Under the pieces are notes generated by a model. The model did no database searches. It was not told the DNA's origin and saw only the letters and a list, made by a program, of their open reading frames with translations. Source: Anabaena catenula FACHB-362 (GTDB taxonomy: Bacteria; Cyanobacteriota; Cyanobacteriia; Cyanobacteriales; Nostocaceae). From it: 64,000 nucleotides of DNA. The stretch spans positions 56,474 to 120,473 of the forward strand of contig NZ_JACJTQ010000018.1 of the NCBI RefSeq assembly GCF_014698735.1. The letters are read 5' to 3'. Position numbers and translations under genes: made by a program. Below, in pieces: positions 9,241 through 17,909 of this stretch. Numbering within the stretch: the stretch's first letter is position 1; each line of letters begins with the position of its first letter.

Positions 9241-10002
9241 TTAGCCAAATCTATAGCCAAAACCTCTCACAGTCACAATATATTCTGGATGGCTGGGGTC
9301 TTGCTCCAACTTTTCTCGCAACCACCGGATATGAACATCCACAGTTTTGCTATCTCCAACAAAATCGGGACCCCAAACCTGATCTAGCAATTGCTCTCGT
9401 GACCATACCCGTCGAGCATAACTCATAAACAATTCCAGCAAGCGAAATTCTTTAGGCGAAAGATTCACCTCTTGTCCGCGCACCAGTACACGACATTCTT
9501 GGGGATTGAGGCTAACATCTTTATACTTTAGGATTGGGACTTGCGGCACAATACTTAAACGTTGACGACGGATGAGGGCGCGACACCGAGCCACTAGTTC
9601 CCGCATACTAAATGGTTTAGTTAGGTAGTCATCTGCGCCTACTTCTAAACCCAGCACACGGTCAGTTTCACTACCCTTAGCACTCAGCATCAAAATCGGT
9701 ACTGAGTTGCCTTGATGACGTAACAGACGGCAGATATCCAGTCCATTAATTTGCGGCAGCATTAAGTCTAAAAGTACCAAATCAAAAGGCAATTCTCCAG
9801 AATTAGATTCGCAGCTTTTGAGGTATTCTATGGCTGCTCGTCCATCAGCAGCAGCAATTACCCCATAACCTTCTTCTTCCAAGGCCACAACTAGCATTTC
9901 CCGGATGAGTTCTTCATCTTCCACTACTAGAATGCGGCTGGTTTGTCCGATATCCGCTTTAGCAGAATACTTAGTTAATTCGCTGGTATACATTGATAAC
10001 AA
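9241..10002 (-). CDS. sphR: response regulator SphR (PhoB/OmpR family)
   Basis: A 253-residue DNA-binding response regulator. The receiver domain has the acidic pair in VVEDEE, phospho-acceptor D79 (LVLLDLMLPQINGLD) and the conserved lysine in DDYLTKPFSMREL; the C-terminal winged helix carries SPKEFRLLELFM and VDVHIRWLREKLE. Partnered with the adjacent sphS it should activate phosphate-starvation genes from Pho boxes. Two starts, M1 and M4 (MYTSEL), are possible. It opens the three-gene operon; the divergent gap to 10501 is its likely promoter region, in which I could not find a convincing tandem Pho box by eye. Confidence 0.94.
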   Translation of the reverse strand: MLSMYTSELTKYSAKADIGQTSRILVVEDEELIREMLVVALEEEGYGVIAAADGRAAIEYLKSCESNSGELPFDLVLLDLMLPQINGLDICRLLRHQGNSVPILMLSAKGSETDRVLGLEVGADDYLTKPFSMRELVARCRALIRRQRLSIVPQVPILKYKDVSLNPQECRVLVRGQEVNLSPKEFRLLELFMSYARRVWSREQLLDQVWGPDFVGDSKTVDVHIRWLREKLEQDPSHPEYIVTVRGFGYRFG

Positions 10003-10500
10003 AATATGTTGAGATTATGCTTGTATCGATAATTCTTTGACTGTGGATTTATCTTTGGTAAATTGTATTGTATATAACAAACCGAATATATTATAAATCA
10101 CATTGACTACCTGCGTCCAAGTATTTTTGACGACTTTGTATATTATTTTAAATGATTTGGATTCCTTCTTGACAAGAGTAAATTGCTTGAGTAGAATTAG
10201 TTAGTACAAAAATACTAATAACTTTCACCAAAGAAACTTGAACTTAACAAATCTTGACTACAAGATATGTATATATTCTCTTGTTCAGTATTTTTACTGT
10301 AATCCAAGCGATCGCCTAAAAGCTAACCTTATGTCTGCATAGGTTATATATTCATATGGCTTAATCATGTGATTTTATAGGTAGGGGTTTAGCAGTGCTA
10401 AACCCTTACACATCAGGGTTTTTTCGCAATCTTATAGAAGTTCAACTTTGAGCCGTTTACACTACTCAATTAATCATTACCTATTCCAGGGAATTGAAAG
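10003..10500. other. divergent intergenic region between sphR and the coiled-coil genes
   Basis: About 500 AT-rich bases without a supported gene. It should hold the leftward sphR promoter and the rightward promoter of the coiled-coil pair. It includes one HIP1-like GCGATCGC site near 10308 and a perfect palindrome at 10385-10405. Confidence 0.6.
10385..10405. repeat. perfect GGGTTTAGCA palindrome
   Basis: Two 10-base arms, GGGTTTAGCA and TGCTAAACCC, around a single base. A degenerate relative in the gap after the second coiled-coil gene (12686-12713) makes this pair flank the two genes. Confidence 0.7.
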
Positions 10501-11484
10501 ATGACTACAGGTGCAATTAAAGACAGCAAACAACAACTTGTGCAAGCATTTCAACAAATTCGTGCTGAAAGAAAAACACTAGAATCCAAAATAGCCACTA
10601 AACAAGAAGAAGCAGAAAAAGCTAAAAACCAAGAAATTCTGGCAGTAGCTTCTACCTACACAGTTGATAGTATTGTTAAAGGTTTAGCAGATTTACAGTT
10701 AGAGTTTGGCAGTATAGTCAATGCACTTGCTGAAAAATTAGCTCAAGAAAATGCTAAATTAGATGAACTCAATCAGGCGATAGAAATTGAAACGCAACGC
10801 CTACAAGAGCTACAGCAAATTAGAATTGTAGCAGATACTCTAGATATTTTTACTCAAGAACATCAAGAAAAATTAAAAGTTTTAGAACAAGATACGACAA
10901 ATAAACGAGAAGCATTAGAAAAAGAAGTTGCTCTGAAACGGAAAGAATGGCAAAAAGAGCAAACAGAATTTGAAGAAAAACTGCAAACTTACAATGAATT
11001 ATTAGAGAAAGAACGCCAGCAGGAAGAAGAGGAATTTCAATATAAATTAGAAACCACTCGTAAACTCAATACAGATGCATATGAGGCGAGGAAACGCAAA
11101 TTAGAATTGCAAATCCAAGAAAGTACACAACAGAAAGATAAAGACTGGTCGGAACGAGAAAAAATTCTTACTGAACGTCAAACTGTATTAACTGAATATC
11201 AGCAAAAAGTAGCTACATTTCCCACTGAACTGGAAGAAGCAATTAAGAAAGCTAGGGAAGAGGCTATTAAAGACACCAGCCAAAAAGCAAAAGTTGAGGC
11301 TGATTTATTTGAAAAAGAATGGGAATCTACTAAACAGAGTTATGAGTTTAAAATTCAATCTCTGGAAGAAACAATTACTAAACAAACTGAGCAAATTGAA
11401 GGTATTGCTGCTCAATTACAAACTGCACTGAAACAAGCTCAAGATTTAGCAATGAGGGCTTTTGATACTTCTAATAGTAAATAA
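10501..11484 (+). CDS. coiled-coil-rich protein, probable cytoskeletal filament protein (ZicK/ZacK-like, first of pair)
   Basis: The product of 327 residues is almost entirely coiled coil: long Glu/Lys/Gln-rich heptads from about residue 15 to 310, no signal peptide and no membrane segment. Its C-terminus (KQAQDLAMRAFD) matches that of the next gene (KQVQDLAVKAIE), and the whole lengths align, so the two are paralogues from a tandem duplication. From memory, Anabaena PCC 7120 has two such adjacent genes, alr4504 and alr4505 (ZicK and ZacK), next to the sphS/sphR genes; they form heteropolymers that keep trichome shape. The same gene order here supports the assignment. Which of the two this is cannot be told from sequence alone. 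The start ATG lies 6 bases after a weak GGGAATT. Confidence 0.75.
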   Translation: MTTGAIKDSKQQLVQAFQQIRAERKTLESKIATKQEEAEKAKNQEILAVASTYTVDSIVKGLADLQLEFGSIVNALAEKLAQENAKLDELNQAIEIETQRLQELQQIRIVADTLDIFTQEHQEKLKVLEQDTTNKREALEKEVALKRKEWQKEQTEFEEKLQTYNELLEKERQQEEEEFQYKLETTRKLNTDAYEARKRKLELQIQESTQQKDKDWSEREKILTERQTVLTEYQQKVATFPTELEEAIKKAREEAIKDTSQKAKVEADLFEKEWESTKQSYEFKIQSLEETITKQTEQIEGIAAQLQTALKQAQDLAMRAFDTSNSK

Positions 11485-11579
11485 AGTGTGACTAAAAATC
11501 GCAGAGATATAAATTAAGTCTTTGAAAGAGATTTAATTCTTTTTTGACCTAGTGAATTTTGAATTTTAGGAAGTTTATA

Positions 11580-12671
11580 ATGGCAGTCAAAAAACCGAAC
11601 GATAAAAATACTAAAGCCGAAATTCTTCAAGCTTATGAAGAATTAGCAAAAGAACAAACAGCCCTGAAATCTCAACTGGAACAATCACAAAAGGGAACTC
11701 AATCTGTTCCTCAAGAAAAACCCAAAGCAGAAGCCAAAACAGAACCTAAAATCTCTATGACTCAGACTACTAGCATTCAACAAAAGATGAATAATACTAT
11801 TGAAAGCTTATCCAAAATACAGCTAGGTTTTGGTAGTGCTGCTAATGAATTGTCAGAACAGCTAAGTACAAAAGCTTCCAAGTTGGCAGAAATTGGTGAA
11901 TCTGTGACAACTGAAATTCAACAATTAGCCCAACTGCATAACTTAGAGGTATCTGAAAATATTTTAGATACTCTTATTGCGTCTTATGATAATAATGAAA
12001 AGGCTTATCACGAAGAGTATAACCAACGGTATGAAGTCTTATCTCAAGAAATATTAGAACTTAAAAACACTTGGACAAAAGAACAGGAAGAACATCAACG
12101 AACAATTAAGGAACGCAATGAAAATATTAACAGAACTAGACAAAGGGATACAGCCGAGTATAAATATGATTTAGAACTCCAGCGTAAACTTTGGCGTGAT
12201 GAATACGAACAGCAGCAGAAACTTTTATCTAAACAATTAGAAGAACTGCAACAAGAAACAGATAAACAGTGGACTGAAAGAGAAAAAGCAATTGCTGAAA
12301 GAGAAAAACAATTTGAAGAGTTGAAAACTAAGGTGGAGGTATTCCCGAAAGAAAAAGAAGCTGCGATTAAAAAAGCTACGGAAGAAGGTAAAGGTATTGC
12401 TAGTTATCAGGCTAAAGTGAAAGCAGATTTATATGGTAAAGAAGTGGAAGGACAAAAGCGGTTTTATGAACAAAGATTGCAATCTCTAGAACTGACGATT
12501 ACTAATCAGCAAACACGACTTGAGAACCTTTCTAGACAACTGGAATCTGCACTCAAACAAGTTCAGGATTTAGCAGTTAAAGCAATTGAAGGAACTGCAA
12601 ATGTAAATTCCTATCAGGCTATTAAAGAAATAGCTTTAGAACAAGCAAAAAGTCAAGTAAAAAATAAATAA
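11580..12671 (+). CDS. coiled-coil-rich protein, probable cytoskeletal filament protein (ZicK/ZacK-like, second of pair)
   Basis: A 363-residue paralogue of the preceding gene. It starts with a basic segment (MAVKKPNDKNTKAEILQAY), has a Pro/Lys/Glu-rich linker near residues 45-70, then coiled coil to about residue 335, ending KQVQDLAVKAIEG and a short tail. The ATG at 11580 is preceded by AGGAAG at 8 bases; an in-frame TTG at 11559 lacks a ribosome site. The gap to the first gene is 95 bases, compatible with one transcript. Heptads contain many Trp residues followed by Thr/Arg-Glu (NTWTKEQEEHQ, KQWTEREKA) shared with the partner. The expected role is co-assembly with the partner into intracellular filaments; this is inferred from similarity in type and order. 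Confidence 0.75.
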   Translation: MAVKKPNDKNTKAEILQAYEELAKEQTALKSQLEQSQKGTQSVPQEKPKAEAKTEPKISMTQTTSIQQKMNNTIESLSKIQLGFGSAANELSEQLSTKASKLAEIGESVTTEIQQLAQLHNLEVSENILDTLIASYDNNEKAYHEEYNQRYEVLSQEILELKNTWTKEQEEHQRTIKERNENINRTRQRDTAEYKYDLELQRKLWRDEYEQQQKLLSKQLEELQQETDKQWTEREKAIAEREKQFEELKTKVEVFPKEKEAAIKKATEEGKGIASYQAKVKADLYGKEVEGQKRFYEQRLQSLELTITNQQTRLENLSRQLESALKQVQDLAVKAIEGTANVNSYQAIKEIALEQAKSQVKNK

Positions 12672-12685
12672 CTTAATTAAAAAAA

Positions 12686-12713
12686 GGGGTTTAGCACTGC
12701 GCTTTACCCCTAC
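12686..12713. repeat. degenerate copy of the GGGTTTAGCA palindrome
   Basis: AGGGGTTTAGCACTGC followed by GCTTTACCCCTAC forms an imperfect palindrome related to 10385-10405. It lies 15 bases after the second coiled-coil gene and may act as a transcription end. Confidence 0.55.
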
Positions 12714-12732
12714 GGACTTCTGAATTCTGCAA

Positions 12733-12849
12733 TTATTCTGTTTTTGGTTTTCCTAATCCTGGAGGTGGTTGTCTTCTTTTATTTTTTGTGTTTTTGTTTG
12801 TCTGGCTTTGGTTGGAATTTTGGTTAGAATTGCTGTTTTTATCAGACAT
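12733..12849 (-). CDS. small Asn/Gln-rich protein, 38 residues, function unknown
   Basis: An ATG-initiated frame of 38 codons reads MSDKNSNSNQNSNQSQTNK, then a basic KNKRRQ patch, and ends PPPGLGKPKTE. The composition (Asn, Gln, Ser, then Arg/Lys and Pro) is not what random AT-rich sequence usually gives in frame, and the proline-rich PPPGLGKPK end looks constrained. No strong ribosome site is visible, and it lies alone between the convergent coiled-coil gene and hisA. It could be a real disordered small protein or a chance frame; I lean slightly to real. Confidence 0.4.
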   Translation of the reverse strand: MSDKNSNSNQNSNQSQTNKNTKNKRRQPPPGLGKPKTE

Positions 12850-12939
12850 AAAAAGTTAACTGTATAATCGGTGACGATTTTAGCTACACCAAGAATTTCA
12901 ATCATTCCAGAAATTGGTGCAGCTTTACGGAGAGACTTA

Positions 12940-13713
12940 TTAAGCGAAGTTAGAAAAATCTAAATTGGGAGGAATATCTTGAAGTCTTCCTGGTCCAATA
13001 GCTTTTAATCCTTCTTGGAGAATAATATCGCCGGTATACAAGGCTTTCCCCACTATCACACCTGTTACACCTTGAGGTTCTAAAGCTAATAAACTTAACA
13101 AATCGGTGACGGAACTCACACCACCAGAAGCAATTACGGGTATGGAAATCGCCGCAGCGAGTTCTCTTAATGCGTCTAAATTTGGTCCTTCTAACGTCCC
13201 GTCACGGTTGATATCGGTGTAAATTATGGCTGCTGCACCTAATTCTTGCATTTGTGTGGCTAGTTGGGTGGCTAATACTGCTGATGTTTCTAACCAACCG
13301 CGAGTGGCAACTAAGCCGTTACGGGCATCTATCCCAATGATAATCTTTTCGGGAAATTCTTGACAAAGTTCTTGGACTAGCTGCGGTTGTTCGACTGCGA
13401 CAGTTCCGAGAATTGCCCAATTTACACCCAGATTAAATAATTGTTGCACACTTGAGCGATCGCGCAATCCCCCCCCAACTTCAATGGGAATAGAAAGATT
13501 ATTTCTAATGGCTTCAATTGCGGCTAAGTTGACGATTTTACCAGCTTTTGCGCCATCTAAATCAACTAAATGTAATCTGGTTGCGCCTTGGTCTGCCCAC
13601 ATTTTCGCAACTTCAACAGGATTTTCGCTGAATACTTGCGATCGCTCGTAGTCTCCTTTATATAGTCGCACACAGCGACCTTCTAGTAAATCAATTGCGG
13701 GTATTACTTCCAT
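12940..13713 (-). CDS. hisA: phosphoribosylformimino-AICAR-phosphate isomerase HisA
   Basis: HisA catalyses the Amadori rearrangement of ProFAR to PRFAR in histidine biosynthesis, in the cytoplasm. The 257 residues form the expected (beta/alpha)8 barrel: first catalytic Asp in [17 protein letters not shown], the phosphate-binding EVGGGLRD loop, the second catalytic Asp in [14 protein letters not shown], and the second phosphate loop in VIASGGVSS plus [11 protein letters not shown]. Length is slightly above the bacterial norm because of a C-terminal [14 protein letters not shown] tail. It stands alone and is followed upstream by a heptamer repeat array. Confidence 0.97.
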   Translation of the reverse strand: MEVIPAIDLLEGRCVRLYKGDYERSQVFSENPVEVAKMWADQGATRLHLVDLDGAKAGKIVNLAAIEAIRNNLSIPIEVGGGLRDRSSVQQLFNLGVNWAILGTVAVEQPQLVQELCQEFPEKIIIGIDARNGLVATRGWLETSAVLATQLATQMQELGAAAIIYTDINRDGTLEGPNLDALRELAAAISIPVIASGGVSSVTDLLSLLALEPQGVTGVIVGKALYTGDIILQEGLKAIGPGRLQDIPPNLDFSNFA

Positions 13714-13714
13714 A

Positions 13715-13800
13715 ATTGGTAATTGCTAATGGGTAATTGGTAATTCTTTCTATTCCCTATTCTTTCTTAACTGTCACCTGTCACCTGTTCCCTGTCACCT
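13715..13800. repeat. heptanucleotide repeats (TGGTAAT, CACCTGT)
   Basis: TTGGTAATTGCTAATGGGTA followed by reiterated CACCTGTC/CCTGTCA units fills the gap between hisA and the DUF3593 gene and touches the last codons of the latter. Confidence 0.75.
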
Positions 13801-14085
13801 ATTCCTTAATTCTTGTACTGCTTGGCGAAAACCTAAGACTAGTAAGATGTTAGAAAGAGTTAAAAAGACTTCTGCGCTACCATGTAACCAGTCTATATTA
13901 GCTAACTGTTCTCCATAATGAACTTTGGCGTAAATGCCGGCGGGAATGGTGACAGCGACAAATACCAATGTGCCGTAAAATCCATATAGGGCTAAACGTG
14001 GCATTTGTGGACTGCGGCTGATAAACCACAAGAAACCCAAATAGGGAAATAGAGAAAGAGCAAATAGGGTTTCTTTTGATATCAT
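13795..14085 (-). CDS. DUF3593 family membrane protein
   Basis: The product of 96 residues has about three membrane helices (LFALSLFPYLGFLWFI, LALYGFYGTLVFVAVTIPAGIYA, AEVFLTLSNILLVLGF) and matches the DUF3593 family found in cyanobacteria and plastids. Its ATG overlaps the TGA of the preceding DUF2499 gene by four bases, so the two are translationally coupled. Function is unknown; the fixed pairing with DUF2499 suggests a joint thylakoid or plasma-membrane role. Confidence 0.8.
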   Translation of the reverse strand: MISKETLFALSLFPYLGFLWFISRSPQMPRLALYGFYGTLVFVAVTIPAGIYAKVHYGEQLANIDWLHGSAEVFLTLSNILLVLGFRQAVQELRNR

Positions 14086-14417
14086 TGTTCTGATTTCATA
14101 GATTGTGCTTCAATTGTGTTTGCAGACTTAGTGGAACGCCAAATTAGATAAGCTGCTGCCCACAAGGTAAAATTACCAACTAATGTCATGGTAGCTTGCA
14201 GTGTCACTAACCATTCTAATGATTCAGAATTGTCGAAATAATGCCAAGTACAAGCACACATAGCGCTGATTAAAGCTGGTAACATACCAAAGGATAATCC
14301 CCACCAACTACGATTTTTTGTCAGTTCACCATAAGTCCAGATTAGCCAAATAGCGGCTATCCACTCAATGACGCTAGAAATATGAATTATCCAGGTAGGA
14401 ATCGAAAGTGCGTGCAT
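14082..14417 (-). CDS. DUF2499 family membrane protein
   Basis: A 111-residue membrane protein with three helices: IIHISSVIEWIAAIWLIW, WWGLSFGMLPALISAMCAC, and LVTLQATMTLVGNFTLWAAAYLIW. The sequence fits the cyanobacterial and plastid DUF2499 family. HxxxxxEW in the first helix and ACTWHYFDN in the loop after the second are the conserved polar residues. It is the first gene of a two-gene unit with DUF3593 through an ATGA overlap. Function is not known. Confidence 0.8.
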   Translation of the reverse strand: MHALSIPTWIIHISSVIEWIAAIWLIWTYGELTKNRSWWGLSFGMLPALISAMCACTWHYFDNSESLEWLVTLQATMTLVGNFTLWAAAYLIWRSTKSANTIEAQSMKSEQ

Positions 14418-14509
14418 AATTAATAGTCAGTTGTCGGTTGTTAGTAGTAGATAACTAGTTTAAAAAAATTGGTAATCCAAAATCTAAAATTTAAAATCTA
14501 AAATTCAAA

Positions 14510-15556
14510 ATGGGGAAAATGCGAGTTTTATTGTCTGGGTATTACGGTAAGGGTAATGGTGGTGATGAAGCTTTGTTAGCCACACTTCTGCAAATGCTAC
14601 CACCTGATGTCACTCCTGTGGTGCTTTCTGGAAATCCTGAAGAAACTCATCAGCGTTATGGTGTGGAATGTTACAACCGCATGGCGTTTTTACAGGTAAT
14701 CAAGGCTTTGCGTTCTTGTGATGCTTTTATTTGGGGTGGTGGGAGTTTAATTCAAGATGTAACTAGCGTGATTAGCCCTTTTTATTATGGCGGATTGATG
14801 GCGTTAGCTCAAGTTATGGGTTTGAAAACTGTGGCTTGGGGACAGGGTATTGGTCCTCTGTTGCGTCCCCAAACTCGGTTTTTAGCGAAGAGGAATTTTG
14901 CAGGTTGTATGAAAGTGAGTGTGCGCGATCGCTCTAGTTCTAGTTTATTATCAGATTGGAGTATACCCCATATCCTTGCACCAGACCCGGTTTGGGCGTT
15001 AGAGTCGAAGCCAGTACCGGAATTAGCAGATTTACCAAAACCTAGAATTGCGGTTACTTTAAGAAATCATCCTCAACTTACAGAAACGCGGTTAGCAAAT
15101 TTAACTCAAGCTTTAGTTAAGTTGCAAAAATCTACTCAAGCTTTTATTTTATTATTGCCATTTCAAAAAAGCGAAGATTTAGGAATTGCTGAAAAAATTC
15201 AACCTCAATTACAAGACGTTAGTAAAATTATCTGTTTGGAAGATCCACAACTTTTAAAAGGTGTGTTTTGCGGTGTAGAAATGTCTATAGGAATGCGGCT
15301 ACATAGTTTAATTATGGCAGCATCTGAAAGTTCTCGTTGTTTTGCATTGAGTTATGACCCCAAAGTAAACCGATTAATGGAAGATTTAGAAATACCTGGA
15401 TGGGATTTAAAGGATTTACCAGATGATGTAGATTTAATTAGTAAAACTTGGATTGATTATTATAATAATGGTGAATCTTTGTCATCTGAGAAAATTAAAT
15501 CTTTAGTAAATGAAGCATTTTTGCATCGGGATTTGTTGAAGGAAGCGTTAAAATGA
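14510..15556 (+). CDS. csaB: polysaccharide pyruvyl transferase CsaB
   Basis: CsaB adds ketal-linked pyruvate to cell-wall polysaccharide, which in many bacteria creates the ligand for SLH domains. That fits the SLH-porin at 4220. The 348 residues show the family's opening SGYYGKGNGGDEALL, the FIWGGGSLIQD motif, VAWGQGIGPL, and near the C-terminus the nucleotide-binding MRLHSLIMAASES. Starts at M1 or M4 (MRVLLSG) cannot be separated; AT-rich repeats precede. It is divergent from the DUF2499 gene and followed by an unrelated small gene. Confidence 0.92.
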   Translation: MGKMRVLLSGYYGKGNGGDEALLATLLQMLPPDVTPVVLSGNPEETHQRYGVECYNRMAFLQVIKALRSCDAFIWGGGSLIQDVTSVISPFYYGGLMALAQVMGLKTVAWGQGIGPLLRPQTRFLAKRNFAGCMKVSVRDRSSSSLLSDWSIPHILAPDPVWALESKPVPELADLPKPRIAVTLRNHPQLTETRLANLTQALVKLQKSTQAFILLLPFQKSEDLGIAEKIQPQLQDVSKIICLEDPQLLKGVFCGVEMSIGMRLHSLIMAASESSRCFALSYDPKVNRLMEDLEIPGWDLKDLPDDVDLISKTWIDYYNNGESLSSEKIKSLVNEAFLHRDLLKEALK

Positions 15557-15601
15557 AATTTCAGAATATGTTAGTCACGCCCTAGTTATGAGGTGATATA
15601 G

Positions 15602-16054
15602 ATGTATTATGCTGATATGGCAGTACACAGAAAAGATGGACATTTACAGCTTTTAGTGGAAGTTAAAAATAAACGGAGTGCATCTAAAATTTGGGCTACT
15701 AAAATGCGACGCAATATGTATGCTCATGGTTTACTTCCAGAAGCACCTTTTTTTCTATTAGCACTCCCAGATAATTTTTATTTGTGGAAAAACATAGGTT
15801 TATCTACTGATTTGATAGAGCCAGATTATGAAATTAACCCTGAACCTTTTCTTAAGCCTTATTACCCTAAAGCATATACTCCCAACTATGAAATTAGTAG
15901 TGAAGGTTTTGAGCTAATAGTTTCTGCTTGGCTTCATCAAATATTAACAATCCCATCTGTTGATTTACTTCCACCAAATATGGATTGGTTAGTGAGTTCA
16001 GGTCTATTTGATGCTATTCACCACGGACACATAAAATTGGAGGAACTGGTTTAA
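15602..16054 (+). CDS. hypothetical protein with PD-(D/E)XK-like motif
   Basis: A product of 150 residues preceded by a good ribosome site (GAGGTGAT). The start YYADMAVHRKDGHLQLLVEVKNKRSASKIWA has an Asp followed at about 14 residues by ExK (LVEVKNK), the pattern of a small PD-(D/E)XK fold, and then FFLLALPDNFYLW, a strand typical of such domains. The C-terminal third is helical. It may be one of the small nuclease-like proteins common in cyanobacteria. Five bases after it begins a decayed frame, so it may once have been the first gene of a pair. Confidence 0.55.
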   Translation: MYYADMAVHRKDGHLQLLVEVKNKRSASKIWATKMRRNMYAHGLLPEAPFFLLALPDNFYLWKNIGLSTDLIEPDYEINPEPFLKPYYPKAYTPNYEISSEGFELIVSAWLHQILTIPSVDLLPPNMDWLVSSGLFDAIHHGHIKLEELV

Positions 16055-16059
16055 TTGTA

Positions 16060-16208
16060 ATGAACAAAGATGTTGCTTTATTAATAGAAACTCTAAAGAC
16101 TTTGATCATCCAGATATTCAAGAAGCTTTAGATAGATATAGTTGCCGAATATTATTTAAGTTTGATGCTGGATTTGGCTATATTAAAAATCAAATTGAAA
16201 TTATCTAA
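16060..16208 (+). pseudogene. frameshifted remnant of a small gene
   Basis: An ATG directly after the previous gene reads MNKDVALLIETLK and then runs into a stop; shifting one frame near 16095-16105 gives a coherent continuation DHPDIQEALDRYSCRILFKF, followed by GFGYIKNQIEII and a stop. The two halves together look like one protein of about 48 residues broken by a single-base change. The family was not recognised. Confidence 0.45.
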
Positions 16209-16289
16209 TTAACTGAAGTTGTGATTACAAGACCTGCAACTTACTTTATAATTAAGTTAAGGTTGATATCATCCATAAGGAAATTTATT

Positions 16290-16868
16290 ATGACAGCTAT
16301 CACCGTCAACTTAAACCCCATTATCCAACTTACCGACAACCAATTTTATCAACTCTGTCGGGAAAATCCTGAAGTCAAATTTGAACGCAATGCAGACGGA
16401 AAATTATTGATTATATCACCTACAGGAGGAATAACAGGAAATCAAAATGCTGAAATTGCAGCAGATTTTGGGATTTGGAATCGTCAAACTAAATTAGGAG
16501 TTTGTTTTGATTCTTCCACCTGTTTTAAACTTCCCAATGGTGCAAATCGTTCTCCTGATGTCGCTTGGATAAAAAAAGAAAGATGGGATGCACTTACACC
16601 AGAAGAACAGGAAAAGTTTTCACCCATTGCCCCAGATTTTGTTTTAGAATTAATGTCACCCAGTGATAGTTTGCAGGAAACGCAAACCAAAATGCAAGAA
16701 TATATAAATAACGGAGTTAAATTAGGTTGGTTAATTAATCGAAAAATGCGTCAAGTTCAAATTTATCGTCTTGATAAACCCGTGGAAATATTAGAATTTC
16801 CCCAAGAATTATCAGGTGAAGATGTTTTACCAGGATTTATTTTAAATATGCAAATTGTTTGGGTATAA
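16290..16868 (+). CDS. Uma2 family endonuclease-like protein
   Basis: Uma2 (formerly DUF820) proteins have a PD-(D/E)XK restriction-endonuclease fold and are greatly expanded in cyanobacteria; few have a tested function. The 192 residues show the family's opening LTDNQFYQLCRENPEVKFER, the RSPDVAWI motif (catalytic Asp), FVLELMSPSDS (catalytic Glu and strand), MQEYINNGVKLGWLINR and a final YRLDKPVEIL. The ATG at 16290 has AAGGA 8 bases upstream; the open frame reaches back to 16221 but without a ribosome site. It is a single gene in an AT-rich accessory patch. Confidence 0.88.
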   Translation: MTAITVNLNPIIQLTDNQFYQLCRENPEVKFERNADGKLLIISPTGGITGNQNAEIAADFGIWNRQTKLGVCFDSSTCFKLPNGANRSPDVAWIKKERWDALTPEEQEKFSPIAPDFVLELMSPSDSLQETQTKMQEYINNGVKLGWLINRKMRQVQIYRLDKPVEILEFPQELSGEDVLPGFILNMQIVWV

Positions 16869-17052
16869 ATACTAAGATTCTGTGTATTAAAATTGTAAAA
16901 TTTTGACAGACAAGACTTGTACTGAGCTTGTCGAAGTATGCCCGTACCACAGGAGTTTTATTGTAAATAATTCAGGGGTTAAAGCAGACAGCTTCTATAA
17001 GCTACAAGTATGTTAAGCGGGGTCTAAATCTCCATTACGAATTATTAGCTTG

Positions 17053-17832
17053 TTATTTACCTGCACTCACAATTCCTGACCATTGCACCTTTTTCTCTTT
17101 CTCTCGACGGTAAGAAAAGAAGTGTTCTGGAGTTTGGTATGTACAATAGGGTGCGATCGCAATTTGTTCTACACTGATTCCTAATTGCTCCAACTGCAAA
17201 GCATTCACTCGGCGCACATCTAAACGCACCTTTCCTGGTTCTGTATCTGCAAATAAAGGCGAATCAGGTAAATCGTGTAAAGCAGTAATAATTTTTTGTG
17301 GATCATTGTGTGGTATAATCGTGTTTCCAATTTCAGCAGCAACTTCCACTGAAACTTGGTAAACTTCGCCAGCGATAGCAGGCCCCATCGCAATTCGCAA
17401 ATCTTCTAATTTGCTACCTTGGGATTGCATTCTCTGAATGGCTTGGGGAACAATTTTCGCTGCTGTACCCCGCCAACCAGCGTGCAAAGCTGCCACCTGT
17501 CCGATTTTCACATCCCCAATCAGCACGGGTGTACAATCGGCAGAAGCCACCCAAACAGCTTGTAAAGGTTGCTCACTGATTAAACCATCTGCCAAAGCCA
17601 AGTTATTTTCACCTGTACTTAACTGGATATCAACCTCTTGGGGAGTCAGCACAGTATTGCCATGTACTTGTTGCAAACGATAAGCTAAAGCCTGTGGTTG
17701 CAGCACTTTTGTTAACTCATGTGGCGGACGAGGCCAAAACTGCTGTGTAAAGAAACCGTGAGGCCAAGATTCTAAAAGATTACAAGTCAGGTAGGGTAGA
17801 CCTTCCCAATTGTGCCAGTGCCAAGTGTGCAT
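17053..17832 (-). CDS. pgeF: peptidoglycan editing factor PgeF (DUF152 / LACC1-like)
   Basis: The DUF152/YfiH family has a zinc-bound Cys-His-His site; members have been described as multicopper-like oxidases, purine nucleoside enzymes and, in bacteria, as factors that remove wrongly incorporated amino acids from peptidoglycan precursors. The 259 residues carry LQQVHGNTV (first His), VASADCTPVLI (Cys) and VAALHAGWRGTAAKIV (second His), all intact. Length is normal. It is divergent from birA and has no obvious operon partner. Confidence 0.9.
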   Translation of the reverse strand: MHTWHWHNWEGLPYLTCNLLESWPHGFFTQQFWPRPPHELTKVLQPQALAYRLQQVHGNTVLTPQEVDIQLSTGENNLALADGLISEQPLQAVWVASADCTPVLIGDVKIGQVAALHAGWRGTAAKIVPQAIQRMQSQGSKLEDLRIAMGPAIAGEVYQVSVEVAAEIGNTIIPHNDPQKIITALHDLPDSPLFADTEPGKVRLDVRRVNALQLEQLGISVEQIAIAPYCTYQTPEHFFSYRREKEKKVQWSGIVSAGK

Positions 17833-17909
17833 CTTTAACCAAACCTAAACAAAAAATTTAAAACCGCCAATCAATGCTAACGTGAACAACTGGATTTAGG
17901 GGAACCGCT

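Noticed and set aside
10003..10500. Pho boxes upstream of sphR
   Set aside because: A CTAACCTT-like octamer near 10321 is present but I could not find the expected tandem spacing; not called.
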